64,000 nucleotides of DNA. It comes from Alphaproteobacteria bacterium. Lineage in GTDB: Bacteria; Pseudomonadota; Alphaproteobacteria; DSM-16000; Inquilinaceae. Position 1 is the stretch's first letter; each line of letters opens with the position of its first letter. The notes below the pieces were generated by a model. That model was not told the DNA's origin. It ran no database searches and was given only the letters and a program-made list of their open reading frames with translations. Positions 36,121-45,340 of the stretch are shown here, piece by piece. Location: NCBI GenBank assembly GCA_028277405.1, contig JANQGH010000059.1, forward strand, positions 1 through 64,000, written 5' to 3'. A program made the translations under genes and the position numbers.

Positions 36121-37104
36121 GTGAACGCTTCGACCACGCGGCGGAATACCGTCAAAACAATCGTCATCGCGCTTGGCCTTGGTACGTGCCTTACCGCCTT
36201 GCCGGCCGCAGCGCAGTTTCCCGAGAGCCCGGTTACCTTGGTCCTGGGATCGACCCCGGGGTCGGCGCCTGACATTCTTGGCCGCATCGTCGCGGAAGGC
36301 ATGTCCGAGGTCCTGGGCCAGCCTGTCGTGGTCGAAAACCGGCAGGGTGCAAATGGCTCGATCGCGGCAACGCAGGTCGCCCAGGCCGAACCGGACGGCT
36401 ATTCCCTGATGCTGATGACGGCCGTTCACTCGATCACGCCGACGACCAGAAGCGATCTGGAGTATGATTTCAACGAGGATTTCCGGGGTGTTGGCATGGT
36501 CGCCTCGGTGCCGCTTCTGTTCGTCGTCAACAACGAGTTGGGAACGCCCGACATGGCGTCCTTCGTCGAGCGGGCGCGCGAAGGAGATATCTTCTATTCG
36601 GTCCCGGGTATCGGCTCGATCCAGCAGCTTGCGACGGAAGAGTTCGCCGACCGCGCCGGCATCGAGATGACGGTCGTGCCCTATCGGGGCGGCGGCAACG
36701 CGACCAATGCGGTCATTGCGAACGAGGTTCAGCTGTTCTTCGCCGGCATTCCCCCCGCGTTGCCGCACGTTGAATCGGGTGCGCTGACCGCCCTGGCGAT
36801 ATCCACGCCGGAAAGATCACCAGCGGCACCCGATGTGCCGACAATGGTCGAACTGGGGTATGATGGCCTCGTCGCGGACAACTGGCACGCGCTTTATGTC
36901 CGATCGGAAACGCCGGACGACGTTGTCGCGACCTTGTCGGAGGCGTTGAACACGGTCCTTGCCAGGCCGGAGACCGCGGAGATGTTCCTGAATGTTGGCG
37001 CTACCCCTTGGGCCAACTCGCCCGATGAGCAGACCGCATTCGGCCATGGCGAGGTGGAACGCTGGCGAAACGTTATTGACGAGCAGGGCCTGACCTTCGA
37101 CTAA
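36121..37104 (+). CDS. tctC: Tripartite tricarboxylate transporter binding protein (TctC/Bug family)
   Basis: The 327-residue periplasmic protein has an N-terminal signal peptide (TIVIALGLGTCLTALPAAAQ) and Bug-fold motifs VTLVLGSTPGSAPDILGR, VVVENRQGANGSIAATQVAQAEPDGYSL and VPYRGGGNATNAVIANEVQLFF. Bug proteins bind carboxylates through a water-bridged beta-alpha loop. A GTG start at 36121 follows GAGGG. It is the first gene of the TTT operon. Confidence 0.92.
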   Translation: MNASTTRRNTVKTIVIALGLGTCLTALPAAAQFPESPVTLVLGSTPGSAPDILGRIVAEGMSEVLGQPVVVENRQGANGSIAATQVAQAEPDGYSLMLMTAVHSITPTTRSDLEYDFNEDFRGVGMVASVPLLFVVNNELGTPDMASFVERAREGDIFYSVPGIGSIQQLATEEFADRAGIEMTVVPYRGGGNATNAVIANEVQLFFAGIPPALPHVESGALTALAISTPERSPAAPDVPTMVELGYDGLVADNWHALYVRSETPDDVVATLSEALNTVLARPETAEMFLNVGATPWANSPDEQTAFGHGEVERWRNVIDEQGLTFD

Positions 37105-37225
37105 AGGCCGGCAAGGCGGGGCGGGCTCGAATGCACGCCCCGCTTGAACGCGGCGCTAAGGGACGGAGCCATCTGCCGCTCGCCCACATCCGAGGTACGC
37201 TCTCATCGCCGCTCCGACACAGGAT

Positions 37226-37699
37226 ATGGACCCTCAAGACCGCCTTGCACCGACCCGGACCTTGATCGCGAGGAATCGGATTGCCGGTGCGGTCATCGCG
37301 GTGGTCGGCGTATTCGTCGTCGTGGAAGCGCTGGGCTACGGCTTGGGGTCAATCTTCCGGCTGGGGCCGGGCGCGCTGCCGTTTGCGCTCGGCATCCTCC
37401 TGATCCTCTCCGGTGCGCTGGTTGCTGTTGTCAACGACGACGGTCACGAGGCTGCGTCCCGCATCGCTTGGCGGCCGCTTGTGGCCGTTCTTTCCGCCCT
37501 TCTGGCCTTTGCGCTCTTGATCGAGTCTGCCGGGCTCTTGGCCGCTACCGCCGGGCTCGTCATCATTTCTGGTTTGGCCGACCCCGACCATACCTGGCGC
37601 AGTCTTGGTGCGATCTACATCTTCCTCGTCGTCGCGGTCTACATAGTCTTCGTCCGGCTTCTGGCGATCCCCTTTGATCTGATCAGTGGCGTTCTTTGA
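37226..37699 (+). CDS. tctB: Tripartite tricarboxylate transporter small permease (TctB)
   Basis: The 157-residue protein has four predicted spans, with GLGSIFRLGPGALPFALGILLILSGALVAV in the first half, the hallmark of TctB. It joins tctA through a TGATG overlap at 37697-37701. It lies 121 bases after tctC, in an otherwise compact operon. Confidence 0.88.
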   Translation: MDPQDRLAPTRTLIARNRIAGAVIAVVGVFVVVEALGYGLGSIFRLGPGALPFALGILLILSGALVAVVNDDGHEAASRIAWRPLVAVLSALLAFALLIESAGLLAATAGLVIISGLADPDHTWRSLGAIYIFLVVAVYIVFVRLLAIPFDLISGVL

Positions 37700-39201
37700 T
37701 GGATATCCTGTCCAATCTCGCTCTCGGATTTCAGGAGGTCCTCACCCTAGAGACGTTGAGTTTCTGCCTGTTCGGGGTGACGGTGGGCATGCTCATCGGT
37801 GTCCTGCCCGGCATCGGGGCCATGGCCGCCATCTCAATGCTGCTGCCGATCACGTTTTACCTGGAGCCCGGCCAGGCATTGATCATGCTGGCCGGCATCT
37901 ATTATGGCGCGCAATACGGCAACTCCATCGCCTCGATCCTTCTCAACGTGCCGGGAACGCCGTCCGCCGCCGTCACGGCGCTGGACGGCTACCCGCTGTC
38001 GAAACTGGGCAAGGCGGGGCCGGCGATCTTCATCACCACCGCGGCCTCGTTCGCTGGCAGTTGCTTTGCCATCGTCTGCCTTGCCGCCTTTTCACCGGTC
38101 ATCGCGGGTGTCGCCCTGGCTTTTGGCTCGGCTGAGTACTTTGCGCTGATGGTTTTCGGCCTGGTCACGGCGTCCACGGTCGCGCCGGGCTCGCAGATCA
38201 AGGGGATTGCGATGGTCGTGGCCGGGTTGATCCTCGGCCTGGTCGGCACGGACATCACCTCGGGCACGTTCCGCTTTACGTTCGGTCTGATTGAACTGAC
38301 CGACGGTCTGACCCTGGTCGCCGTGGCCATGGGCGTATTCGGCGCGACCGAGGTCATCAACAACCTCAGCCGCAAGATGCACGACCGCGGCGCGGCCAGG
38401 CGCGTTCGGATCAGGGAGTTGATCCCGACAGGCGCGGACATGAAACAGGCGGTCAAACCGATGATGCGGGCCGCACCCCTCGGCACCTTCCTAGGCGTCT
38501 TGCCGGGCGCAGGGGCGACGATCGCGGCCTTTGTCGCCTATGGGCTGGAGACCCGTGTCGCCAAGGACCGGCGCCGTTTCGGCAAGGGTGCCATCGAGGG
38601 GATCGCCGCGCCGGAGACCGCCAACAACGCGGCGGCGCAGGGCTCGTTCATTCCGACCCTGTCGCTCGGCATTCCCGGCGATGCGGTTATGGCGCTGATG
38701 CTCGGTGCGCTGCTGATCCATGGCGTCCAGCCCGGGCCGCAGCTGATCGGCGATCATCCCGAAATCTTCTGGGGGCTGCTGGCGAGTTTCTGGATCGGCA
38801 ATTTGATGCTTCTGATCATGAACATCCCGTTGATCGGGGTTTGGGTCAGGATCCTGTCGATCCCTTACAAGTATCTCTATCCCTGCGTTCTGATGCTGAT
38901 CTGCGTAGGGGTCTATAGCGTTCACAACAGCGGCTTCGACCTCTTTGTGGTGGTGGCTTTCGCCGCCATCGGCTACGCGATGTCAATCGCCAAGCTGTCT
39001 CCCGCGCCGATGCTGCTGGGCATCGTCCTTGGCGTGATGATGGAGGACAATCTGAAGCGCGCGATGCTGCTGTCGCGCGGCGATCCGTTGGTGTTTCTCG
39101 AGCGCCCGATCTGCGCCGTGCTGCTGGGGCTGAGCCTGCTGATGCTGATCTGGCCGCTCGGGATGCGCCTGGTTCGCCGCGTTCACCGTTCGAGGGCCTG
39201 A
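37699..39201 (+). CDS. tctA: Tripartite tricarboxylate transporter large permease (TctA)
   Basis: The 500-residue protein has about 12 spans. Both TctA repeat signatures are visible: GVLPGIGAMAAISMLLPITF followed by YYGAQYGNSIASILLNVPGTP, and GVLPGAGATIAAFVAYGLE followed by FIPTLSLGIPGDAVMALMLGALLIHGVQPGP. It forms the transport channel with TctB. The ATG at 37699 overlaps the tctB stop. Confidence 0.94.
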   Translation: MDILSNLALGFQEVLTLETLSFCLFGVTVGMLIGVLPGIGAMAAISMLLPITFYLEPGQALIMLAGIYYGAQYGNSIASILLNVPGTPSAAVTALDGYPLSKLGKAGPAIFITTAASFAGSCFAIVCLAAFSPVIAGVALAFGSAEYFALMVFGLVTASTVAPGSQIKGIAMVVAGLILGLVGTDITSGTFRFTFGLIELTDGLTLVAVAMGVFGATEVINNLSRKMHDRGAARRVRIRELIPTGADMKQAVKPMMRAAPLGTFLGVLPGAGATIAAFVAYGLETRVAKDRRRFGKGAIEGIAAPETANNAAAQGSFIPTLSLGIPGDAVMALMLGALLIHGVQPGPQLIGDHPEIFWGLLASFWIGNLMLLIMNIPLIGVWVRILSIPYKYLYPCVLMLICVGVYSVHNSGFDLFVVVAFAAIGYAMSIAKLSPAPMLLGIVLGVMMEDNLKRAMLLSRGDPLVFLERPICAVLLGLSLLMLIWPLGMRLVRRVHRSRA

Positions 39202-39218
39202 ATGCGCACGGTCTTGGT

Positions 39219-39240
39219 CCTGTTCGATTCATCGAACAGG
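39219..39240. repeat. 22-bp near-perfect palindrome after tctA
   Basis: CCTGTTCGAT (39219-39228) is perfectly complementary to ATCGAACAGG (39231-39240), with TC in the centre. As RNA it would form a 9-bp stem with a TTCA loop. No T-run follows, so it is more likely an operator or an mRNA-stabilising stem than a terminator. It lies 18 bases after the tctA stop and 130 bases before the sulfatase gene. Confidence 0.65.
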
Positions 39241-39371
39241 CACACGGCGGAACGTTGCGGCGGCGCCACCTGCCACGGCCGGTTTTCGGCCTGGGAACAC
39301 ACGCTCATGCCCGCCCGCCAGCCCGGCCTATCGCCGCCTCGGCTTCACCGTCCCGAATTGAAGGCACGAAA

Positions 39372-40826
39372 ATGACCGCCAGCAACCTTCTGATCATCAT
39401 GGTCGACGAAATGGCCGCCCAAGCGGTCGGCTGCTACGGCAATTCGGTCGTCAAGACACCCCACATCGATCGTCTTGCCGCGCGCGGGGTCCGGTTCGAC
39501 AACGCCTACGCAAGCTCGCCGATCTGCGTTCCGGCGCGTGCCGCCTTCGCGACCGGCCGTTACCCGCACCAAAGCGGCTATTGGGACAATGTCTTCGCCT
39601 ATGACGGCAAGGTACGCGGTTGGGGCCACCGACTGCAGGAGACCGGCCATCGTGTCACGACGATCGGCAAGCTCCATTACAAGGACGAGATTTGCGACAC
39701 CGGCATCGACGAGCAGATCCTCCCCATGCACCTCTATGGCGGCGGCGACGTCTTCGGGCTGGAGCGCGAGCAGCCGCCGAAACGGCCTCAGAGCGCCGCG
39801 GTTGCCGGCGAAGTGGCCATCGGGGACAGTCAATACACGCGCTATGATCAGAAGATCAGCGCGCTCACCGAGGACTGGTTCGAGACCCGGCTTGCCGATC
39901 AGGGCGACAAGCCATGGGTCTGCTTTTCTTCGTTCATTGCGCCCCACTTTCCGTTCACCGTACCGCAGCGGTATGTCGACCTTTACGACCCCTCGGATAT
40001 CGTCCTGGCGCGCAAGCCGCTCAACACCGAGGGTCGGATCGGCGAATGGTGGAAGGTCCTGACTTTCGGCTACAATTTCGACGACTATTTCCGGGACGAT
40101 GACCATCGGCGGCGCGCGCTGCTTCACTACTATGCGCTTTGCAGCTTCGCCGACGAAAATGTAGGCCGTGTGCTTGCTGCCCTGGAGGCGAGCGACCAGG
40201 CTGAAAACACCGTCGTCATGTTCCTGTCCGATCACGGCGACAATATGGGCGCCCGTGGCCTTTGGGGAAAATCGACAATGTACGAGGAGGCGGCCAAGGT
40301 CCCGTTGATCCTGTCGGGGCCGGGGCTGCCCGAAGGCACCGTGTGCCAGACGCCGGTCGGGCTGGTGGACGCCTACCAGACCGTGCTGGACGTCGTCGGC
40401 GTCGGCTTGACGGAAGAAGAGCGAGGGCTTCCTGGGAGATCCCTCCTGGAGATCGCCCGGGAACCTTACGATCAGTCGCGTCAGGTGTTTGCCGAGTACC
40501 ATGCCTCCTGTGCGCCGACCGGCCTGATGATGCTGCGGCAGGGCCGCTACAAATACATCCACTACACGGGATACGGCGCGGAGCTGTTCGATCTTGAAGC
40601 GGACCCTGACGAAACCAAGGACCTCGCCGCCGATCCGGCCTATTCGGAGCTATTGGCTCAGTTCGAAAAAGACCTGCGCACGCTCGTCGATCCGGAAGAC
40701 GTCGATCGACATGCCAAGGCGGATCAACGTGCGCGATTGGCGGAGCTCGGCGGGATGGCCGCCATCGTCGCCCAGGGCGGCGTAACCCACACGCCTCCCC
40801 CCGGCGAAGACGTCCAACGGATGTAG
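39372..40826 (+). CDS. Sulfatase, Cys-type (choline-sulfatase-like)
   Basis: The 484-residue alkaline-phosphatase-superfamily protein has the sulfatase motif SPICVPARAAFATGRYPHQSG. Cys 52 in C-x-P-x-R should be converted to formylglycine. Metal sites are IIMVDEM (Asp 12) near the start and SDHGDNMG later. SGYWDNV and IGKLHY are arranged as in BetC-like sulfatases. No signal peptide is seen, so it is probably cytosolic. The ATG at 39372 is the start of the conserved region. The TTT transporter upstream may import its sulfated substrate. Confidence 0.87.
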   Translation: MTASNLLIIMVDEMAAQAVGCYGNSVVKTPHIDRLAARGVRFDNAYASSPICVPARAAFATGRYPHQSGYWDNVFAYDGKVRGWGHRLQETGHRVTTIGKLHYKDEICDTGIDEQILPMHLYGGGDVFGLEREQPPKRPQSAAVAGEVAIGDSQYTRYDQKISALTEDWFETRLADQGDKPWVCFSSFIAPHFPFTVPQRYVDLYDPSDIVLARKPLNTEGRIGEWWKVLTFGYNFDDYFRDDDHRRRALLHYYALCSFADENVGRVLAALEASDQAENTVVMFLSDHGDNMGARGLWGKSTMYEEAAKVPLILSGPGLPEGTVCQTPVGLVDAYQTVLDVVGVGLTEEERGLPGRSLLEIAREPYDQSRQVFAEYHASCAPTGLMMLRQGRYKYIHYTGYGAELFDLEADPDETKDLAADPAYSELLAQFEKDLRTLVDPEDVDRHAKADQRARLAELGGMAAIVAQGGVTHTPPPGEDVQRM

Positions 40827-40854
40827 GTTCGCCGTGGCGGTGTCGGCGCCACGT

Positions 40855-40878
40855 CTAAGCCTCTAAGCCTCTAAGCCT
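40855..40878. repeat. Three tandem copies of CTAAGCCT
   Basis: The 8-bp unit CTAAGCCT is repeated three times without change and ends exactly at the first base of the aldolase stop codon complement. It sits between two convergent genes. Copy number could vary by slippage. Confidence 0.9.
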
Positions 40879-41540
40879 CAGCCCGCATGGGCCTCGGCGT
40901 CGGCGGCGGTACCATAGCTCGGCAAGTCGGCCGAACCTTTGGCGTGTGCGGCCATCAGCGTATCCCGGACATAGGCGATTTGCGCCGTTTCTTCGATGAT
41001 CTCGACCAGATACTGCGCTTTCATCAAGGTCGGCCCGACGCCAATCGTTCCGTGATTGGCCAGCACCGCCGCCACGATGCCGCTGTCCCGAAAGACGGGG
41101 CTGATCTCGACTTCCGTCTGTGGTCCGCCATGGCGCGACAGGGGGATCAGCGGCATACGGCCAATCTTCTCGACCGTCTGCACCGTCAGGCACGGGATTT
41201 CCAGACCGGCGCTTGCGTAGCCCGTCGCCCATGGGCTGTGGCAATGGACGACGGCATTGATGTCCTGCCGGATGCGATAAAGGTCGAGATGAAAGCCGAG
41301 ATCCTTGGACGGTTTATGGTCCGAGGGCTCGATGGTCCCGTCCAAATAGGCGACCTGGAGATTGTCCCGGTCGCATTCGTTGAAGCCGATGCCCGACGGC
41401 TTGATGATAATCGCCGCCGCGCTGTCCAGCCGGACCGACAGGTTGCCCCCGGCATTGGTCTGGAGCCTCAGATCGAAGCAGCGCTTCGCGGTCGCGATCA
41501 GCTCATCTTTCTTCGCGGTCAGTTCGCCATGGTCGATCAT
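40878..41540 (-). CDS. Class II aldolase/adducin-family protein
   Basis: The 220-residue protein matches zinc-dependent class II aldolases such as FucA and AraD. It has TNAGGNLSVRL, IIIKPSGIGFN, VHCHSPWATGYASAGL with the HxH zinc pair, and LANHGTIGVGPTL with the third His. The family cleaves or epimerises sugar phosphates. The ATG at 41540 was chosen at the conserved N-terminus. It follows the UPF0261 gene by 16 bases on the same strand, so the two form an operon. Confidence 0.86.
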   Translation of the reverse strand: MIDHGELTAKKDELIATAKRCFDLRLQTNAGGNLSVRLDSAAAIIIKPSGIGFNECDRDNLQVAYLDGTIEPSDHKPSKDLGFHLDLYRIRQDINAVVHCHSPWATGYASAGLEIPCLTVQTVEKIGRMPLIPLSRHGGPQTEVEISPVFRDSGIVAAVLANHGTIGVGPTLMKAQYLVEIIEETAQIAYVRDTLMAAHAKGSADLPSYGTAADAEAHAG

Positions 41541-41556
41541 CACGGGGTCTTTCGGT

Positions 41557-42681
41557 TCAGAGGGACTGCAGGAGCACGCCGACGGCTTTTTCAGCCGCTT
41601 CGGGCGCGGAAATGTGGGCGTCGATCCGCACTGTCTCGTAGGCCTTCGCACGAGACTCCAAAGCACATGCCGCAACGTTGCGCAGATCGGGGTCTTCGAT
41701 CGCGCCGCCCGGGCGATCCTCGCTGGAAAAGCCGCCCATGGGCAAGATGACGGTCGTCGGCGCGGTCGCTTCATTCAGCGCATCGGCCAGTACAGTGCAG
41801 GCCCTTTCCATCTCCTGCGGAGACATCTTTACATGGGTGAAATGCGCCGAGTGCTGGTAGTGGGCTCGGTCGAGATAATCGCGCGGCAGGCTGCCGATTT
41901 CCCCCAGGCCGATGAAGTTAAGGCCCCCCGGAAGCACGACGCGCGGCAAGTGTCCCGCCGCCGTGAAACGGTCCGGCATTGCCAGACACTGCCCCGCGAC
42001 CGTCAGGCGCGTCACTTCGTGTACCGTCATGTCGATCGTGGCCACAAAGGCGCCCTCGCGCGCATACCGCGCGAACGCCAGTCCGCCGTAGCCGTTGGCG
42101 TGAAACGCCGTCGCCTCGTAACCCGCCGCCTCCAGCCGTCGGGTGATTTCGGTGCCGGCGGCCTTCGTGACGCCAAGCGCCGTTACGCCGACGGATTGCG
42201 CGCCGATCGCGTGATGGGCATGTCGGGCGAGCCCGGATACCATCACTGCGGCCCGATCGAAAACATCGCGCAGGCTTGGGTTCAAGCCTTCGATGTCCAC
42301 GACGCTCGGCACCAGCACGATCGGATCATCGGCGACGGCCGGGCGCGGATCGAAAGGCAGCGTGGTTACAAGCACCTTGGGTGTCGCCACGGGCAGATCG
42401 CGCATGATGCGCAGAAGAATGTCGCCCCCGGTGCCGCCGCCAATCCCCAAAACGATAGGGGATCTTTTGCCGGTGATTTCGGCAATCTTGGCGAGCGCTT
42501 CAAGGGCGGCCTGTTCGATGGCGCCAAGCTTGCGCGCGCCGTCCCAAACCTCACCACCGGAACCCAATGATATGTCGACGACGACAACCGACAAACCGTG
42601 ATCCATAAGGACGGTTCGCAGATAGGCAACGGCGTCAGCCTTGGTTTCAACCGTGGCAAGCAGGAGAACCGGATGCGCCAC
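41557..42681 (-). CDS. Tm-1-like ATP-binding protein (UPF0261)
   Basis: The 374-residue protein belongs to the UPF0261/Tm-1-like family. Near its start is VLLLATVETKADAVAYLRTVLMDHGLSVVVVDISLG, then GIGGGTGGDILLRIMRDLP, VTTLPFDPRP, and late GGLNFIGLGE and PMGGFSSED. The family binds nucleotide and appears in catabolic operons, often with a PEP-hydrolase-like partner, which is missing here. A GTG start at 42681 preceded by GAGG is preferred. It is divergent from a GntR regulator. Confidence 0.82.
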   Translation of the reverse strand: MAHPVLLLATVETKADAVAYLRTVLMDHGLSVVVVDISLGSGGEVWDGARKLGAIEQAALEALAKIAEITGKRSPIVLGIGGGTGGDILLRIMRDLPVATPKVLVTTLPFDPRPAVADDPIVLVPSVVDIEGLNPSLRDVFDRAAVMVSGLARHAHHAIGAQSVGVTALGVTKAAGTEITRRLEAAGYEATAFHANGYGGLAFARYAREGAFVATIDMTVHEVTRLTVAGQCLAMPDRFTAAGHLPRVVLPGGLNFIGLGEIGSLPRDYLDRAHYQHSAHFTHVKMSPQEMERACTVLADALNEATAPTTVILPMGGFSSEDRPGGAIEDPDLRNVAACALESRAKAYETVRIDAHISAPEAAEKAVGVLLQSL

Positions 42682-42723
42682 AATCGGCCTCTTCGATGTG
42701 GTTTGGTCAGCGACCGAGCGTAT

Positions 42724-42733
42724 TTGTATACAT
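42724..42733. promoter_or_regulatory. GTATAC palindrome, probable GntR/FCD operator 1
   Basis: TGTATACA (42725-42732) is a perfect palindrome between the UPF0261 gene and the divergent GntR gene. A closely related GTATACAT site occurs upstream of the lactonase gene at 43515. Both fit FCD-type GntR operators built on a GTATAC core. Confidence 0.5.
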
Positions 42734-42813
42734 AACGGCCTCAGAAAATGCAAAATTGATTGTTCTTGTGGAGTGGACTATGTTTTGGCGTCCCTTCCCA
42801 TCGGAAACGTGCC

Positions 42814-43467
42814 TTGTCAGACCCGGACGAAAACCGCAGGCAGCCGCTAGCGCGTGTCATCGAAGCCCAACTGGTCGACGACATTTCTGCGGGTGTGCTT
42901 GCGCCGGGATGCAGGCTCGACGAGGCCAGCCTTGCCAAGCGGTTCGGCGCGTCCCGCACGCCGGTTCGCGAAGCCCTGTCAAGGCTGACGGCACAGGGCA
43001 TTCTCGTTCCGGCGGAACGTCGTGGCGTCCAGATAGCCGAATACTCGCGAGAGCAGCTGGGCCAAATCTTCGAGGCGATGCACGAGATAGAGATCGCCTG
43101 TGCCCGCATTGCCGCGCAGCGCCTTACCCTGTTGACCCGGATGGAGATCGAGACCGCTCAAGCGGCGTGTGTCGAGGCGGCCGAGGCCGGTGACCGGGCC
43201 GCGTTCCTGCGGGCCAACGAGCGTTTTCACCAGACCATCTATCGTGCGACCGGGAACCCCTACATGGCGCAGCTTGCCGGCGATTTCCGGCGGCGAACCG
43301 GGCCATTTCGGGCCAAGAAATTCGTCGACAAGGCGGACCTCGTTCTGGCGGCGGAGGCCCATGAGCGGCTGATGCAGGACATATTCACCAGGAATTCCGA
43401 CACAGCGTCGAACGGGATGACGGCCTATATGACCCAGAGCCTGACCAAGGCACTGGCGGCAAACTAA
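42814..43467 (+). CDS. GntR-family regulator with FCD domain
   Basis: The protein of about 217 residues has a GntR HTH (VDDISAGVLAPGCRLDEASLAKRFGASRTPVREALSRLTAQGIL) and an FCD helical domain with FLRANERFHQTIYRATGNP and EAHERLMQDI, which carry the likely metal ligands. Start is uncertain; a TTG at 42814 behind GGAAA lies just before the HTH. It is between two operons with related palindromes and probably controls both. Confidence 0.87.
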   Translation: MSDPDENRRQPLARVIEAQLVDDISAGVLAPGCRLDEASLAKRFGASRTPVREALSRLTAQGILVPAERRGVQIAEYSREQLGQIFEAMHEIEIACARIAAQRLTLLTRMEIETAQAACVEAAEAGDRAAFLRANERFHQTIYRATGNPYMAQLAGDFRRRTGPFRAKKFVDKADLVLAAEAHERLMQDIFTRNSDTASNGMTAYMTQSLTKALAAN

Positions 43468-43514
43468 GCCGGGCAGGCGACTCCGTCCTGGCGTTGTATG
43501 CAAAACTGTGATTT

Positions 43515-43523
43515 AGTATACAT
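43515..43523. promoter_or_regulatory. GTATAC palindrome, probable GntR/FCD operator 2
   Basis: AGTATACAT contains the palindrome GTATAC (43516-43521), as in the site at 42725. It lies 34 bases before the GTG of the lactonase gene. A second related element, TTGTATGCAAAA, precedes it at about 43494-43505. Confidence 0.45.
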
Positions 43524-43554
43524 GAAGGCATGACCCGTCTTGTGGAGGAACGTC

Positions 43555-44490
43555 GTGGGCGTTGCGGAGACCAAGATCCACCCCATCAACACCGGCTGGC
43601 TTGAGGCCGACCTGGGCACCTACATCTTCTGGAAAGGGCCCGCGGGCAAGAAGTACTGGAACCCGGTTTATTGCCACTATGTCGATACGGGGGCGCACAA
43701 GATCCTGATCGACACCGGGCTTTGCGACGAGGAGCGCGCAACCAAGTACCACCACAAATGCGAAAAGCGCGGCTGCCTGGAGGTGCATGACCACCTTGAG
43801 CAAAAGCTGGGCGTCCATCCCGACGAGATAGACGCCATCGTCTTCACGCATCTGCACTGGGATCACGTGCAGAACATGAAGAAGTTCCGGAACGCTCGCT
43901 ACATCGCGCCCAAAGCCGAAATCGAGATGGCCTACAATCCTCTGCCTCTCTACTACCGAACCTACGAATGCGGGATACTCGGGATCGAGCCTGCTTACGC
44001 CGGGTGCGTTTTCGAGGCCGTGGAAGATGAATGCGAGGTGTTGCCGGGCATCACGATGTTCCACACGCCCGGCCATTCGGTTGGGCACATGGCCGTTACG
44101 GTGGCGACGAGTGCCGGCGATATCGTCGTCGCCGGTGACGCCATCTTTGTCGAGCGCAATCTCGAACCGAATCCGGCGGAGAAATGGCGCTACTGGGTGC
44201 CCGCGCGGTTCGTCAATGCTTACGAAGGCTGGAAGTCGGTGGAAGAGATCGATAAGCGCGCCGACTATGTGCTGCCCTGCCATGACGCGGCCGCTAATGA
44301 ACGGTCTGACATCTTCCCATACGAGGGCATGCCGATGCGCAAGCGCCGGCAGACCATCCCGGGGCTCCCGTTCTATTTCGGCGACATGGCCGGTGGCACG
44401 GCCGACAAGGCGACCCCCGCCATGACGCAGGAGGACGCGGAAGCCTATTTTGCCGGGCTCAGCGACCCCAAGGACATGGCCGAATACTGA
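43555..44490 (+). CDS. Metallo-beta-lactamase-fold lactonase (N-acyl-homoserine-lactonase family)
   Basis: The 311-residue protein has the di-metal motif THLHWDH (His 99, His 101, Asp 103, His 104), TPGHSVGHM, AGDAIF and LPCHD, giving a complete binuclear site. The NCBI-style family name is AHL lactonase, but in a sugar-acid operon a sugar lactone or ester is a likelier substrate. A GTG start follows GGAGGAACGTC. First gene of a four-gene operon with HAD phosphatase, aldolase and kinase. Confidence 0.85.
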   Translation: MGVAETKIHPINTGWLEADLGTYIFWKGPAGKKYWNPVYCHYVDTGAHKILIDTGLCDEERATKYHHKCEKRGCLEVHDHLEQKLGVHPDEIDAIVFTHLHWDHVQNMKKFRNARYIAPKAEIEMAYNPLPLYYRTYECGILGIEPAYAGCVFEAVEDECEVLPGITMFHTPGHSVGHMAVTVATSAGDIVVAGDAIFVERNLEPNPAEKWRYWVPARFVNAYEGWKSVEEIDKRADYVLPCHDAAANERSDIFPYEGMPMRKRRQTIPGLPFYFGDMAGGTADKATPAMTQEDAEAYFAGLSDPKDMAEY

Positions 44491-44497
44491 GCTCGCG

Positions 44498-45340
44498 ATG
44501 CGCATCGTAGAGTCCCTGGCCGAGGTGGCGTCCGACTACGACGCAATCGTCTTCGATCAATGGGGCGTGTTGCACGATGGTCGAACTGGCTACCCGCTCT
44601 CTATCCAGGCGGTCACGGATTTGAACAGCCGGGACCTGTGCTTGGCCGTCTTGTCCAATTCCGGCAAGCGCGCCCAAGCTAACCGCGAGCGGATCGAGGC
44701 CATGGGGTTTTCGCGCGAGCTGTTCGCGGAGATCATGTCTTCGGGCGAGGCCCTTTGGCGGGACATGGCGGCAGGGATCATTCCGGAACGTCGGTTTTTC
44801 GCTATCGAACGTGAGGCCGGCGACGCGGCTCGGTTCGCGGCGGGCCTTGATATCGCGCTCTGCACGGATGTCGCGAAGGCCGACGCGCTCCTGCTGATGG
44901 GCCTGCCCGACAACGGTGCTCTGGACGATTGGGACGCCGTCCTGCGCCAGGCGATCGACCGCGACGTGCCCGCCTACTGTTCGAACCCGGATCGAAAGTC
45001 GCCACGTTCGGGAGGCGTCTTCGTGCTTCAACCCGGCGCCGTGGCCGAGGCATACGAAAACCGGGGCGGCAAAGTGACCTATTACGGCAAACCGCACCTG
45101 CCCATCTTCAACTCACTGCGAAAAGCCCTTGGCATCGACTCTCACCGTCTACTGATGGTCGGCGACAGTATGGAGCATGATATCGGCGGTGCGTCGGCAG
45201 CGGGATGGGACACTCTTTTGATCTGGGGCGGCGTCCATAAGGGTGAACTTCCCCAGGGCGGTACCTGCGGGGGGCTAGACGCCCTTGCCAGATCCATGGG
45301 CGTGCCGCCGCCGACCTACGCCATGGCGGACCTGAGATGA
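44498..45340 (+). CDS. HAD superfamily class IIA hydrolase
   Basis: The 280-residue protein has the HAD nucleophile motif IVFDQWGVLHDG, where the second acidic residue is replaced by Trp as in one HAD-IIA subfamily (TIGR01459). It has LSNSGKRA as motif II, YYGKPHLPIF as motif III and MVGDSMEHDIGGA as motif IV. It probably dephosphorylates a small sugar phosphate. The start overlaps no gene but is 8 bases after the lactonase stop, and the end overlaps the aldolase by four bases. Confidence 0.86.
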   Translation: MRIVESLAEVASDYDAIVFDQWGVLHDGRTGYPLSIQAVTDLNSRDLCLAVLSNSGKRAQANRERIEAMGFSRELFAEIMSSGEALWRDMAAGIIPERRFFAIEREAGDAARFAAGLDIALCTDVAKADALLLMGLPDNGALDDWDAVLRQAIDRDVPAYCSNPDRKSPRSGGVFVLQPGAVAEAYENRGGKVTYYGKPHLPIFNSLRKALGIDSHRLLMVGDSMEHDIGGASAAGWDTLLIWGGVHKGELPQGGTCGGLDALARSMGVPPPTYAMADLR

